A stretch of DNA of 64,000 bases, taken from contig MZZL01000407.1 in the NCBI GenBank assembly GCA_002749535.1, positions 172,792-236,791 on the forward strand. Direction: 5' to 3'. A program made the position numbers and the translations under genes. This stretch comes from Apophysomyces variabilis. Taxonomy: Eukaryota; Mucoromycota; Mucoromycetes; Mucorales; Mucoraceae. The notes beneath the pieces are model-generated. The model was given only the letters and a program-made list of their open reading frames with translations. It was not told where the DNA came from and searched no databases. The number at the start of each line of letters is the position of its first letter. Position 1 is the first letter of the stretch. Below are positions 1-13,002 of the stretch, piece by piece.

Positions 1-330
1 TGCTGCTTGGATAATGAGTACCTTCGATCCACATTAAGAAAGAAACTGATTTGACAAAGTTGGTTAAAGATGCGTCTTTACACTATCCTAGGTTAATGAA
101 ACGAATACTGATATTCCTATATTCGTTTCTACGGATAGACGTCGTTATAAAATGTTTGCTCAAAAGAATCGTCTTGTCATTGTTTGCTGACGAAAGAGTC
201 ACTCTCATTGCGGCGTGCTATAACAATGGTCTTCACAAAGAACAAAGGGAAAAAATTGTCTCTTAAAAGACGAACAGGTACGCTTGCTTACCGATTGCCG
301 AAGTACATTTTACTTTGACTACGACGTCTC
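1..330. other. Intergenic, upstream of PRM1
   Basis: AT-rich sequence in front of PRM1. A 71-codon open frame (51-266, plus strand) is rich in basic and hydrophobic residues and shows no family resemblance, no splice support and no follow-on exon. I treat the stretch as promoter/5' leader or as the tail of something outside the window. Confidence 0.4.
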
Positions 331-2250
331 ATGGTATCCCGCCATGCACTTCCTAAAGTGAGCCTCAGTCAGCTGTATACTACAGCCTGGTTGAATTTTG
401 GTTCACTTGCCATTGCTACCACGTTATCTTCACTCTTCCTGTTTCATGTCGCCATCAAGACGAACTTCCGCACAGCCCAAAACAGGTTGCATATGCTTTG
501 TATAGAGATGGATACAGCCGCAGCTGAGGTTGTTGCAACACCACAAGTGTTTTTTCAGCACGTGATGGAATCCAATCAAATAGTAGTCGACAATGCCCGT
601 CATGAATTACTGATCGTTATCACACTCATGGAAAATTCCATCCTTTGGGCCATTGGCGTGTACAAGTCTTTGATTCAATGCTTTCTGGGATTGGCAGTCA
701 ACGGCCTATTAGAAGTCGTCACAAAGATTACAACGTCCGTTCAACAAGCAACAGAGACAATATGGCAAAGCACAGATACCATCGAAACTCAGTTAAAAGA
801 TTGGTTGAGTAATAGCAATAGCAGCAGCACTAGTACCTACAGTAATTCGACAGCAGCAACAATCGCCTTTGGAAACTGGACAAACACGTTGTCTGAAATT
901 GAGATTAAAGTAGCGAATTGGACAGCTAGCAATGGAACCAACTTATGGATAGACAAGCCTTTTCAAGAACTGAAATACCAAGTCAATAGCGGCTTTCTCA
1001 ACATCTCAAAGACGATAAAGCCAGCGTGGAACAGCACCGACATCGAGGATGTGTACGTTTGCGATTCTACCGATATTGCAGCCATGCTTCAGCAGACCGA
1101 AGCCAAGTTGCTTCGATTGACGCACATACTCATGGGCGTTTTATTGATCGTTTTCCTCGTATGTGCTGTCCTTAACGCAATGCATCTACGGCTTCGCCAT
1201 CGGTTCCTAGAACACGCAGCACCATTATTGTGCTCTACAAGTGCCGAAGCGGAAAATCAGAGGCTGACTTACCATAGACAAACGGATAACGCGCATTACC
1301 TTAGCAGCCTGGTTACACAGCCCTTTATTTCTCGTCTTGCATCTATCAATTCACCAGCGAGCAAAAAGCAGCGAATCTCCGGATGGTGGTTGCTAGCATT
1401 CTTGACCCAGCCAATGATCCTTTACTGCCTCGGTTTAGCTTTGTGTGGCATGACGACCGTTTGCATTCTGACCGAGTCGACCCGTCAGCTATTTCAGAAT
1501 CGCCTTAGCGACTTTGAGAGAAACATGCAAAGCTGGGCTAATGCTACCTTGGAAACTTTCCTTATGAACACGACAACTCAAGTCCAAAGTCAGACTGATC
1601 AACTCAACCAATGGATCTTGGAAACAGAAACTCGATTGAACAATGAAACATTCGCTATCGCACGAGGGACAGCATCCATGCTGAATGCAACATTAACAGC
1701 GTTTGTAGATACTGTTCAAACCATGATTCACGATACTCTAGACAACACAATCCTACAGACCCCAGCCCAATCACTCCTCCAATGTCTCTTTCTATCCAAA
1801 ATAGCACCGATAGAGGAAGGCCTGACTTGGGTTGTAAGTTTTACTTTCCTTTTTGATCTTCATGCGCCTATGCCAAATCATCCGTGTTGGGTGTTTTTCT
1901 TGTTGTTTTATTAATACATCAAGGTGTCTTCTTAGGTAAACCATAGTTATCTGAATTTATCACGCATGGATGCCATGGATATTCGAAAATGGTCAGGTTC
2001 ATCACTAGAACATGTTATGCAGACTTCCCTTGATAATCTTTGGGAAGATGTCCAAATGAATTTGAGCCATCACCTCGAAGCCCATCTTAAAGTTTATTGT
2101 ATAGCATTAAGCGTCTGGCTCGTTTGTCTGGTCATTGCTCTCATTTTCGTGGTTGCTTCATTATGGGCTAACAAGCAAGGAAAGAAAAGTAGTACTAGCA
2201 GTAATAGTATCCATGCTTTAACTTCGTCCATAAGCGTAGAAACGAAATAA
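331..2250 (+). CDS. PRM1: PRM1-like plasma membrane fusion protein
   Basis: Multi-pass membrane protein of the Prm1 family, which helps plasma membranes of mating fungal cells fuse. Two exons: 331-1833 and 1936-2250, with an intron from GTAAGT to CTTAG in phase 0, giving 605 residues. Hydrophobic segments lie near residues 20-41, 105-130, 265-285 and 350-375 and in the last 40 residues. Between them are long polar stretches with many N-x-S/T sites, as expected for extracellular loops. The N-terminal pattern (a membrane segment, then a Cys-containing helix with TAAAEVVATP) and the junction motif TWVVNHSY, created only by splicing, match Prm1 proteins. The ATG at 331 is the first in frame, just before the first membrane segment. 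Family call is from remembered conservation; function in this fungus is inferred. Confidence 0.72.
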
Positions 2251-2472
2251 TTCCGTGTTCTCTATGCGTTTTTTTACTTGTTTTTCCATATAAAGTGTGA
2301 ATGGCTTGAAATCGGTTCGTGGCTTGCATCCCAAAAGGTAAAGGCCCAAGCAAGAAATTCACCATTTTTGGTCCTCCGCAAAGGTTCGTGTTCAACATAA
2401 GGCCTGCTTGTGCGACGTTCACCCCTCTTTCCCTTCTTTTCCAAACATCATCTCGTCGCTCAGTTCATCATC

Positions 2473-4061
2473 ATGGCGAATACTTCAGCTCCCACTGAAA
2501 TAAACACCGTAAGTCAAAGTTTATATTCTTTGTGTTGTTTTTGTTTGAAGACTCAAATAGTTTTTGTTATATATTGATGCTTTCTGTGCTTAGACTGCCC
2601 TGAATGGCTATGTCGGTTTCGACACCATTACTCAACAAATAGAGAAAAAATCGCTTAAAAGGGGCTTTCAGTTCAATGTGATGGTTGTTGGTAAAAAGAA
2701 AAAATAATTGAGAAAAGAAAAAGGGAAAAAAAGAAACACAGGGGCTGATGGTTTTTGGTAGGCCAATCTGGACTTGGTAAATCCACGCTCGTCAACACTA
2801 TCTTCGCCTCCCATTTGATTGAAAGCAAAGGTCGTTGGAATGCCGATGAGCCTCCACGACAGACTACAGAAATCGAAACCGTTTCCCATTGTAAATACGA
2901 AGAAAACAAATGCGTAGACACCGCGTGGTAACTTCTTTTTTATATCCTCTCCTTAGTGATTGAAGAAAATGGCGTACGTCTGAGATTGAATATTGTTGAT
3001 ACACCTGGTTACGGAGATCAAGTGAATAATGAGAATTGGTAAATGAGACGGCGAATGAGGGTTATTTACTAAGGGTGAATGAAAACGTCGTATTCAACGG
3101 ATTTAAATTCTTTAGCTGGGAGCCTATTATCAAGTATATCAAGGATGCTCACTCTGCCTACCTTCGTAAAGAACTTACTGCCCAACGAGAGAGATATATT
3201 CAAGATACGAGAATTCACTGCTGTCTGTTCTTCATCACACCATCGGGTCATTCGTACGTTTACTAATTAGCTGATGCACACTGATTTTGCTCAAGCTCCT
3301 TTTCTCCTAAAATATCTGCAGATTGAAACCGATTGATATCGTCGTCTTGAAGAAACTATCTGAAGTAGTCAACATCGTTCCAGTCATTGCTAAATCCGAT
3401 TCTTTGACCCTTGAGGAAAGAGAAGCTTTCAGACAACGAGTACGGATAGCTTATATGAAAAGGGAGTAGAACAGAGAATCTCACATTTTTTAACCAGATC
3501 AAAGCGGAGCTTGCTTTTCATAATATTACTCTATATCCTTACGAAAGCGATGAAGATGATGAACAGGAACAAGCATTAAACGAAAGCATCAGGGTAAGAT
3601 ACAAGCCCAAGATGAAGAAAAGAAGAATAAGTGATTTGGTTCCTACCTTATCTTACAAAACGGTTTAAATCAGGAATTGATTCCTTTCGCGGTGGTTGGA
3701 TCGGAAAGAAACGTTGTTATTGGTGGAAAGGCTGTACGAGGAAGAAAAACACGATGGGGCGTCATTAATGGTAAGGATCCATATTCAATGTCATTCCATC
3801 AAGGCCACGAAAAGCTGATATAAGTGAAAACGACAAATAACAGTGGAAGACGAAACACACTGCGAGTTTGTCCATCTTCGCAACTTCTTGACCAGAACAC
3901 ATTTACAAGATTTGATTGAAACTACTGCTCATATTCATTACGAAGCTTTCCGAAGCAAGCAATTGATGGCTATCAAAGGAGCAGCACAACCCTCGCCAGC
4001 CGCTGTTACTAGTCCAGCCACACCAGTTTCGCCTGTCAGCCCTTCGCAAGGATCAAGGTAA
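2473..4061 (+). CDS. CDC10: Septin, Cdc10-type
   Basis: GTP-binding septin that assembles into cortical filaments at septa and sites of polarised growth. Nine exons: 2473-2508, 2594-2690, 2762-2890, 2957-3038, 3116-3253, 3322-3439, 3498-3593, 3674-3770 and 3844-4061; together 336 residues, all introns GT-AG and in phase. The P-loop GQSGLGKS is at residues 45-52, split by the second intron. It is followed by the G3 motif DTPGYGD, the septin NNENCWEPI segment, G4 AKSD and the septin unique element with ERNVVIGG. NGYVGFDTI at the N-terminus and the absence of a C-terminal coiled coil place it with Cdc10 rather than Cdc3, Cdc11 or Cdc12. The tail is a short Ser/Pro/Thr-rich stretch. Septin identity is near certain; the Cdc10 subgroup is likely. 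Confidence 0.93.
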
Positions 4062-4528
4062 TAAGACCACAGAAAAAAAAGAAGACAACAAAGAACGGGG
4101 AAGTTGTTCGGTGTTTTGCGTGAAGATGATGGGAGGAGTAGGTCGAATTCCTGCAACTTGCTTAAACAACAAAAAAACCCAATTACTTGTTATTCACGAT
4201 CCAGCCAATTTATTCAGTCTAGATCCTTTTTCTTATTTCTGTCCTTTTTATATTTCTTCTTCTTCTTTCCTTCTTTTTCTTCTTGCGCGTACTTCATTTA
4301 ATTTGATAACCATACCACTTATATATCGTAAGATTGGGAAATACAAACTTCTATAACCTTTTTCCTTCAAAAAAAATTTAGAGGAACAATGCCTTTTCTT
4401 TTGTTTTACTTCGTTTTCGTTATATAGTTTTAAGTTACAGCGTGCACCGTTTTCGTAAAACAGCACTAAAAAGAAAAGGGATACGTGTGTAGAATCAGGT
4501 TTCGGTCTTTTTGTGTTGTTTGGGTTTT
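4062..4528. other. Convergent 3' region, septin / UPF0658-like gene
   Basis: Non-coding spacer between two genes that point at each other; both 3' UTRs and poly(A) signals must fit here. It is CT-rich on the plus strand around 4220-4300 and AT-rich after that. Open frames here are low-complexity Phe/Ser or Lys/Arg runs and do not look coding. Confidence 0.6.
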
Positions 4529-5962
4529 TCAATCATCATCAATTTTCCAGGAATTGCCTGTATAGGTTTTGCTTAATTCCAAATCATGCTTATTCTTGTT
4601 AGCGGCGCCTCGTTGCACATATGGCTTGAGACCCCGATCGAAGCTCCGCATGCAAAGGTAGCCTAGAACCGCTGTTGCTATGTCTATCACCACACCAAGC
4701 CAAACTGAAAGAGAAACTATGAACACCAAGATAATCGAATCACCCAATTTATTCTCTTACCTAAACAGATCCATGTATACCATCGATCGTTTGTTTTGAA
4801 GGTTGGGAATAGATCTTCCGATTTGAAAGTTTGGTACAAAATGAGGGCATAATGAACCAAAACAATAGCTTGGAAAGTGATGAAGAGCACCATTTTTCCT
4901 GAACTTTCAGAACTTCCTGCCGCTCGTGCAAAATACAACATGGGTAACATCAACACAGTAACCACCAACTGAATACCGGATTCCCAATCAATGCCTTGTT
5001 TCAACGCAAACTGGATAAGATAGAACACAGAGACCAAAAATTCCGTAAAGACATCGAGCTTCAGTGCCAAAACGAAGAATTGAAACATGCGATACATGCC
5101 TGGATCGAACGGAAAAGCATGAAAGTGTCAGTTGACCAAAATAGCACGACTCTATTTTTTTTCCCGTCCACCTACGTTGAATCTGCACATCGGCTCCGAT
5201 TTTCTTGTAGATATTCCAACCGAATTGACGCGACATTTCGTAGCTGAGGTAAGTCATTGCACAGGCGAAGAGAAGGATCACGACGGACAATGCAATTTCT
5301 ATCTTTTCGGCAATGGCCAAAGGCTGAGAATTGATTTCAGGGTATCTCTGCAATCGATTTAACCACTTCACACCATCCACCACTTCTAACGCGCCAAGAA
5401 CAGCACATAAGATGTTCATAATGGCCAAAGCTAGAATCTCCGCCGTATTTTGATACACGGTCTAGATAAAATACCAAAAAAGAAGTCAGCTTCATGGTTA
5501 GGGAAACGAGCAGCAAAAAAAAAATTAGTAAACGCACCGCATCCAGAGCCATGACGGCGAACCAGATTTGAAATCCAATGAAAGCAATGTTTTCCCATTT
5601 GATTCGACCTAATCGATCGGCGGCACTGACGGCGATGATTTCGGCATCGGAAGAAGCGCCTGCCTTGATGGCTTCGGCCACCGTACGACCACCGGTCAGA
5701 ATGGATGCTTGAATGGTGTTTTGGGAACAAATTACGGCCTGAAGTGTAACGATAAAGATGCATTGCAGAGCGGCTGTGGTCATGTACAGTTTCGACCAGC
5801 GAGTCTCGGTTACCCGAGTGATCTAATAGGGCCCAGAACTTTGTGGTTACTAACGGAAATTTTTATGTTCTCTACAACGCGACATCTGTCTCTCTTTTTT
5901 TCTTCTACAAGAAAAGCAAAAAAGAAGAATCTGTAACTTACAATTTTCTCCATGGTGACCAT
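4529..5962 (-). CDS. Multi-pass membrane protein, UPF0658 Golgi family-like
   Basis: Five exons on the minus strand: 5962-5942, 5822-5538, 5461-5176, 5099-4761 and 4704-4529. All are GT-AG and in phase, giving 368 residues. The first exon encodes only seven residues (MVTMEKI). The protein has about seven hydrophobic segments separated by short loops, with conserved-looking polar pieces such as YKKIGADVQIQR followed by FQFFVLALKLDVF. That arrangement resembles the fungal UPF0658 Golgi membrane protein family, whose biochemical role is unknown. The second in-frame ATG (5953) is an equally possible start. I recognise the family by memory of its pattern only; the gene model is stronger than the name. 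Confidence 0.65.
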
Positions 5963-8780
5963 AATGCAAAGAAATAATAACAGATGATGAATAGAATGGG
6001 CAAACGAGGAAAATTAAAGAAAAGACAAGAAAATAAGGACAGAAATGGAAAATAGAAACGGAATTAAAGCAAGCCAGCTGCTTCAATTTGAGGAGATCTG
6101 TTTGGGTAATAGAAACAAAGAAGAGAGAGAGAGATAGGAAGAAGAGGGGAAGGAGAGCGAGAGGGGAAAAAAGAAAGAAAGAGGAAGAAGTAGAGTAAGT
6201 ATAAGAATCCAAAGAAAAAAAAAAAGAATTACTGTTTCCCTTTTTCTGACAAGGATATTTTTATCCCGCCGTTGGAAAGTAATTTACCAATGTGTCACAA
6301 AGCCGATTGCATTTTGGCTCTATTGACTTGGTCATTCGCTTGTACAATTTATAAGATGACATTTTTTTTTTCTTTTTTGCTTTGGTTAATTGAGAGCGTC
6401 CTTCTTCTTGTTGTATTGGATTGCGCTTCGTTTAAAGCAAATTCAATGTCATCAATGGGGAATTTTCATGCAAAAGAAGGTATTATTTAACTGTTTTGTA
6501 TCTTTTACTTTGGATGAAAGAACATCAACAACGGCCTATCGTGAGACTGAGTTAAAAGTAAACCCCTCTCCCAGCGCCCCTTCGATGCCCATTCCTCTAC
6601 AACCTCACCCGACCCCTCTCTCTCCTTCTTTTTAGTCTAGTCTAAGACGAATAGAAGTACTATGGCATCATAGTCAACAGAAAAAAAAATAACATACGAT
6701 GCTTTTTCGTTTCGTGATCAAAAAAGACACAGAGAAAAGGAATAAACGTAAAGAGGGGTTAGCTTCTTCCCTATCATCCGAAACTGAAATAATCCCATAA
6801 TGGATTGAACACCAAAATCCATTGTGCTCTGTAACACGTGGCGTTCCATTAGCATCAGTAAACTTTACACGTGTGTTGCAATTCGATGGACACAAAACAC
6901 TCACACACCCCCAAGCCTCATCACACTTTGGACGTTTAAAATACAAAGGCTTATCTATGCAAAGAAACATAGAGCTTAAATGCAATGCATTTTTTGTGTT
7001 GTTTTTGATTGGCAGAATAGAAATGGACAGAATGCAATAAGATCAGTCTCCGCATCCAAACAACATCATCCTATGGCAACCAAAGTATAAACAGGGTCTG
7101 CAAAGAAAAACAAAACAAAAAAAAAGAGGATATTTTCCTTGTTGATCGGGTACAGTTACCCATGGATTTTCATTGTTCGGACCATCATCAGGTCCCTTTA
7201 AACAATGCTCAACATATCCCTTTGGGAACAGCCCGATATAAAATGGGTTGATCTCTTCAACGTGTATGCCAGCAAAAATTGAGGGAAAAGGATAATAACT
7301 AACATACCCCTTCCTCCAAGCGATCAGAGCATCAACTTACGTTCGAGACAATGATCATCTTATCCTTGGGCGCCCACATCTATTAAGACTCTGCCTCTTG
7401 TTCCTTTGTTCACCATCGACAGGCGAGGTGCAGAGGGAGGTTTGGTGTTGTCCAGTGACAAAGACCAAAGTCTATCAGATTGAAATCTGGAGGACATAAG
7501 AAAGAGCCAATCCTCCAATCTTACTTGGTGTGTATGTGGAAATGAGATATAAGTCGGATTTTCAAGCAGCTTGAAGAACATGTCAAGGTATGTCGTACTT
7601 CCCTTGGCAGGTTGCAGAGCGGACCATGGCTAGTATCCCGAACATGGCTTGGAAAAGATCCTGAAATGTTCAGTGCTTATTAGTGATGGAACCTTATTTA
7701 GACTAGTCGGACAAAATTATATATTCTATGCTGCGAACCGCAAAACCAACATAACGGAAAACAGGGCTGTGATGGCACAGTTTTAGTGGAGCTGTTACAA
7801 CCAGAAGTATACTCACCTTCTTTTAAGTGCGGACATGCTCACCGCAAGCGGTTAGCATCCAAGTTCGAGATATGAGAGAGAGAGAAATTGGATGTCTTTC
7901 ATGCTATAGAATTGGTTGAGCGTATTAGATGGATCATGCTTCTGGTTGTGTAGTAATTGGAGGCATAAGAAGGTAAGTTTCAATGATACTTTTTTCAGTT
8001 TGCTGAGCTATTGGTTTCCCGATGACCATTGCTTTTCCATTCACTGTTAAATTATGTTTGCAGCTAGAGGCCCACCTTATGGTTTAGTCGGATGGCGCAG
8101 TTAAAAGCATGCGCCACGGAGTTAATGCCGCTCGTCAAACAAACAATCACTATTGTGTGTTTCCGCTCTATAAAAGGGAGAGGGACAAAGTCCTGGTAAA
8201 CTCAATTCTATCCCAAAAAGAGATTAGTTCACGGTTGGACATCTGTAAAGTGAGAGAGAGTCTCGACACCCAACTTCAATTAGTATCGCTATTCCTTTTT
8301 TGGTAGAAATGACAATTTGAGTCTTGGCTCCCAATGAAACTCAGCAATTGGTGTAACCATCCAGCGGTTGCCATGGATTCACGCACAGTTGCTAACGCAA
8401 GGAAAATAGCATCGTGTCTTTTGTTCGCTGCTGTCTCTCTTTGTTTGACATAGAGTTCCCCATTCGAGCAATTGATGTATTTACCCTTAACCCCCGTTGT
8501 TTCTTCTTCCTGTCAGAATATTCTGTTTAGTCAATCCTCCCTTGCTCCTATACCAGCGAAAATAAAAAACGCATATACTTTATCCCTTGCAGTCTACTGA
8601 TTTCGTTCGTACGATAGAAAGAAGGTTGAACCAATTCTGGGTGACTGGAACTCTTTTCATTACAGGTCCAGTTATTCTTTATTAGCATATATGAACTCTA
8701 TCTGGAAATGCAACGATGAAAAAGGGAATGTTGTAAATTTTTCGGAAGGCTTTCTTTGTTCGTCATCATTGCCGGTCTAT
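5963..8780. other. Gene-poor spacer with polypurine tract
   Basis: 2.8 kb with no credible gene. The first 250 bases are the promoter of the minus-strand membrane-protein gene, strongly purine-rich on the plus strand (about 6115-6196), so CT-rich on the coding strand as in many fungal promoters. The rest has only short frames without splice support. A block at 8085-8120 looks faintly like a tRNA D-arm but has no B box. The distal end (8500-8780) is the 3' side of the LETM1 gene. Confidence 0.5.
6115..6196. repeat. GA-rich polypurine tract
   Basis: About 80 bases of almost pure A/G (runs of GAGAGA, GGAAGAAG and GAAAGAAAG) roughly 150 bases upstream of the start codon of the UPF0658-like gene. 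On that gene's coding strand it is a CT block, a common feature of fungal promoters near transcription starts. Confidence 0.6.
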
Positions 8781-11086
8781 TCATGGAGTATTGCTAGCCT
8801 CGCTCTTTTGCTTTTCTTGGGTTTCGTTTTCTTTTTGTTGTTTCTCCGCCTGGTCTTTCTCAATAGAATCAATCTCCTTGTCGATCTGGTTCAACATCTT
8901 TTCCAGACGTTTGCCCAGTCGCAATGTTGTCTTGTCTGCCTCACGGTTGGTGGCTTCCTTCAACTCCTCAATAAGCTTTGAAAAAGAAAACAGAAATGAG
9001 TCATCATCACCCTGCCTTCCCTTTCTAAAACCAGCCATACCTCTTTGTAATCCTCATGCTGGATCTTGATCTCATTCAACTGAGCACGCTCTTCCAACAC
9101 ATCTACCTTAGTGCGAAGTTTGGCCAAAGCTTCCTGCAACTCGTGTTGTTGTTCCTCAGACAATTTGCCTTCGACTGTCTCCTTTTCCTTAGGCTCCTGG
9201 ACAGGCTCCTCTTTAGCTGGCTCTGCAGCGGCAGGCTTTCAATGACATAAATGAGTTTAACTAAACGATAGCTTCACCCTTTTCTTTTACCTTCTCTTCT
9301 GCAACAAATGCCTCGCGTTCCGCCGCCTCAGCCTTACGTTTTTCTTCCTCTTGACGTTGCTTCTCCGCTTCTTCAGCCTCCTTCGCTTCGCGTCGTGCCT
9401 TGGCTTCCTTTTCTTCTTGTTCTGATTCATCTTCGATCAATTCTTGCTGTTGCTCAAGCACCTCAAGCTTCTGTTTATATGTACTAGCACCAACTAGCTC
9501 AAGAACCTGCAACTCGGCCTCATTGACCTAAAGTGGATTGAAAATATTAGATTTATCGGGTGTAACAAACAAAATCAAGAGCCATACCAAGTTGTCAGGC
9601 AAACTGTTGAACGTTGCCTTAAGTGCTTCTTCGGTGCTCATACCACGGTCAGTGTAACTGAAAGCACGAGACAAAATCAGCAGAGTGGATGGGACGTGGT
9701 GCTCTAGATGTAAATCGAGCCATTGCGAGAGCTCATCTCTCAGTCGTCCAGGGGATGTTCCCACAGCACGAATACCACGAGCAGCACAAGCAGCTTGCAA
9801 TTCCTGAATTGTCAAACTGTCTACACCTTCTTCTTGGATAACCTAATTCAAGAAATACATCAATGAAACCTATAAGATACCTGGGATTCCTGCGCTATAC
9901 CTTATCATCGGCCTTAATCTGTCTCATTCGGTTTCGGATTTGGAATCGCAAAAAGTTATCTGTGCCAAACGCGTTGATGTTCATGTATTTGCACATGGAG
10001 ACAAGTTGAGGTCGTGAAAGATTATCCAGCGTCAACTCGTCCTCAAAGCGTCTTGCCACGTTTAGAAGATCCTCAGTCGATGCTTGTTCACCTGTAATTC
10101 GGATCTACTCAGAGATCAACACGTCAGGTTCCAACATTGTTAGTATATTTTCGTTTTACCTTTCTGAAGAAGTCTGCGAATTCTTGAGCAGCTCCTGCGT
10201 GATCAGACCCAGCAAAGCCGGTTTCTGAAATGGTTTCCTGCAAGAATTTGGCCATCTCCAATCTAACTTTCAACAACTTGCGCTTTTTCTCTTCCTATAC
10301 GTATTTTACAAAAGGGAAAGTTCAGCCTGTCACTTCTCATCGTCTCTTTCTGTGGCAGTAATCCTACCTCTTGGGATTTGCTTGCGTATGTACTAGGCAA
10401 CATATTGGGGAAGAGCTTAAGCGCGACAGGCAACAGAAGTTCCATAAATGGCACAAGCACAAACACCGCAAAAGGAACAAGTCGAAGAATATCAGAAGTA
10501 GTACGTCGAAGCTATCACAACGAAAAGAGAATAGACGAGTTAAGTTGGTGAGAATTTCCGGGATAAGAATTATATATAGGAACCTCCTTTTTACCTGGCG
10601 CGCTTCTCTTCGTGTCAGTTTACCACCGTTAAGCAATTTCCAGGTGAGTTTGGATGAAATTCGGATTTCCAATCCAAGTAACTTGGTTCCGTCCCAATAA
10701 TGTACTGCTTCATCCTTTACTTTTTGCCATAAGGTCTTTTTAGGCTTAAGCGCGGCTGAAGCAGCAGCCTCGGCTGACGATGACGCCGAACCAGATGCTA
10801 TCTGCTCTTTGGCTAACTGAACGGCTCTCGATGTCATTGTTTCTTTCTCTTCCACCTTTGGTATCTCTTTCACCACCTTGGCGTCACTGCGTAAAATGCG
10901 CAATTCGCTCGGGAAACCACCGTGAAATCGACGACGTAAGACCGTGGTTGGTTGGCGTTGACGTGTAATGAGGAACTCAGCACCGACAACGGAAGTTCTT
11001 AGACTAATGGATCCTCGTACTGACTGGTTGCTCAAAGGTAGACGCATACATGCTGTGCGAAATGTGGGGTGAATGTGCCTGTACAT
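8781..11086 (-). CDS. LETM1: LETM1/Mdm38-like mitochondrial inner-membrane protein
   Basis: Inner-membrane protein of the LETM1/Mdm38/Ylh47 family, which affects mitochondrial K+/H+ balance and ribosome attachment to the membrane. Eight exons: 11086-10595, 10511-10368, 10294-10160, 10104-9901, 9842-9588, 9527-9291, 9235-9041 and 8975-8781, all in phase; 618 residues. The N-terminus is Arg-rich and acid-poor, as in a mitochondrial targeting peptide. The single membrane segment (about residues 174-192) contains the hallmark [12 protein letters not shown], followed by [10 protein letters not shown]. Then come the ribosome-binding-like LETM domain ([20 protein letters not shown], and [13 protein letters not shown]) and a long Glu/Lys coiled-coil tail. 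An in-frame ATG at 11131 would add 15 residues; I prefer 11086 because its start is more presequence-like. A downstream EF-hand was not evident. Confidence 0.92.
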
Positions 11087-11131
11087 GGTCAAGATATGAA
11101 CAAAACCCAAATGATAGATATGACCAAGCAA

Positions 11132-13002
11132 CTATAAAATGTTTATGTGACTCGGGATCTTCACTTGCTCGGAAATTGAGTCAAAGTTTCGGGTGCTCAC
11201 GGATGTATCCAATCGACGTGAAGCAAAACCCTGCACAATTTGGGCATCACACAAAAAAAACACATAAGACCAACCCTCGTTCTCTTTTCATTTGATTTTT
11301 ATTTCATATGATAGGCGTGCTTTTGCCCAAAAGCGGAGAAAATGGAAGGTTATTTTTCGTTATAAAGTGCCACTGACTAATCGATGGATAAAAGCGCGAC
11401 CATTCATCTACTTGTCTTTTATTTCTCGCTCGAGTCCAAAGAAATCACAGGCGGCCAACGTGGCTGTTCTCCAATCAAAGCATTCTTTCTGCGATTTGAC
11501 TTCATCCATGGACAGATCTAACATTGGCAGCTGGATTTTATTGTAAGGGATCTGCTCCTACTCTTGCCCTTCATCGCTGCATGAGCGCTTGCTCGCTGCA
11601 AAGCAAACAGAGCCCTCATGCATCGTGGAACGTACTTGCCGAAAGTCTCAGGATTTCATATTTTAACTCGCATTTTAAGGAGAAAAAGTATTCATCAAAG
11701 CGTTCCAGTGTCAAAGACGGCTGTATGTGTTGTTCAGCATTCTACAATTAAGTGTACCCTTTGCTTTACATTACCGCCTCCAATTATAAATCCGATGCTA
11801 TTTGTACCTCTCTCCCAACTGTGCTATGAAAGTTGCACAGAAACGTGAAAACTTGTGTTACACAGATCACATTAGACAGCTTGGTTTTCCGTAAACAAAC
11901 TGATAATTTGTCAAATATGGCACCGTTTTGCGGTCTATGCTCGCCGAGCTGAAAGAGAAACAATGCCAACAACGAAATGAACAAACACTGGATGGAATGT
12001 GTACGGCAGCCTGCTGTAGCCAAAGAAATTGGCAAAGAGATTCCGGACAGGCTGAGTATTCAGAATTTTATTTGATAAGCCTACTATTACGAGCCCACGC
12101 AGGCGCAGACTAATGCCATCAGCCTTTTCTGCGGCTATTTCTCTCCTGAGCCTAGGCTCTACCTGTTTAAGAGAAAGCTTGGAATCTGGGGCTCGTGCAG
12201 TAGCTGAAAAAGAGCGTAATAGATAGTTTTTAAGACCTGCATGGAATTGCTCAGTGTTGCCAACGCCACATCAGGAACGCCGTCTGGCGGGATAAACTTT
12301 TTCCCCCGCACTTCGCCTAAATGTCAAGAGCGCCCTCATCCGACAAGCGGACTCTTCCGTTTGTTGCTGCTCGCATCGTGTAATCCTGGATTGAAACTGG
12401 AGGATGACTCATTCGACGTGCTTCCGTTGTTAATTGCCTTCCGGGATTATTTTGGTATTCCTGCTCTATAAACAGCCTATTGTTCTTGGTTTTTTTTTTG
12501 CGTCATGTCATTGTTTCTCGGTTAATAGAACATTTTTCTCGTGGAGCGAAAATAGATGTTATTCAGGTACATAGCCTGAAGGATCAGATATTATTTATTA
12601 CTGCGCATCTTCCGTGAATCCATGAGCTCCTTGCGTCTGCTGAGAATCAAGCTGAGGACAGCGAAAAATCCATTGTACGACCTTGTCCCCCATTATTTCC
12701 TTTGGTTCGCATTAGTCAAACGCGCACATACCAACTCTGCAGCATGAATAGCACTCGAAAAAAATAAGAAAAACACAAACACCATTCCACGATTTGTTTG
12801 GCGTAGAAACGATACATCCTTTCTATCTCCCTATCAACTATAATCACAAAGGCGTAGCCCGTCTTTACACTCGTTCCAAATCCATTTGTCATTAGCAGAC
12901 AACAAAGACAAGAATCATCATAGTTGCAGAGAGGAAAAGCAAACATGTATTGGGATAAGAGTGCGTGCGGTTTTTTGAAGGGATCTAATATCCACCGTTC
13001 TC
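11132..13002. other. Intergenic, LETM1 / RPS24
   Basis: 1.9 kb between two minus-strand genes: the promoter of LETM1 at its left and the 3' flank of RPS24 at its right. Only short frames without splice partners are seen and none resembles a known family. I see no RNA gene or repeat. Confidence 0.5.

Noticed and set aside
8083..8150. tRNA-like D-arm (GGATGGCGCAGTTAAAAGC)
   Set aside because: No acceptor-stem pairing and no B box (GGTTCRANNCC) at the right distance.
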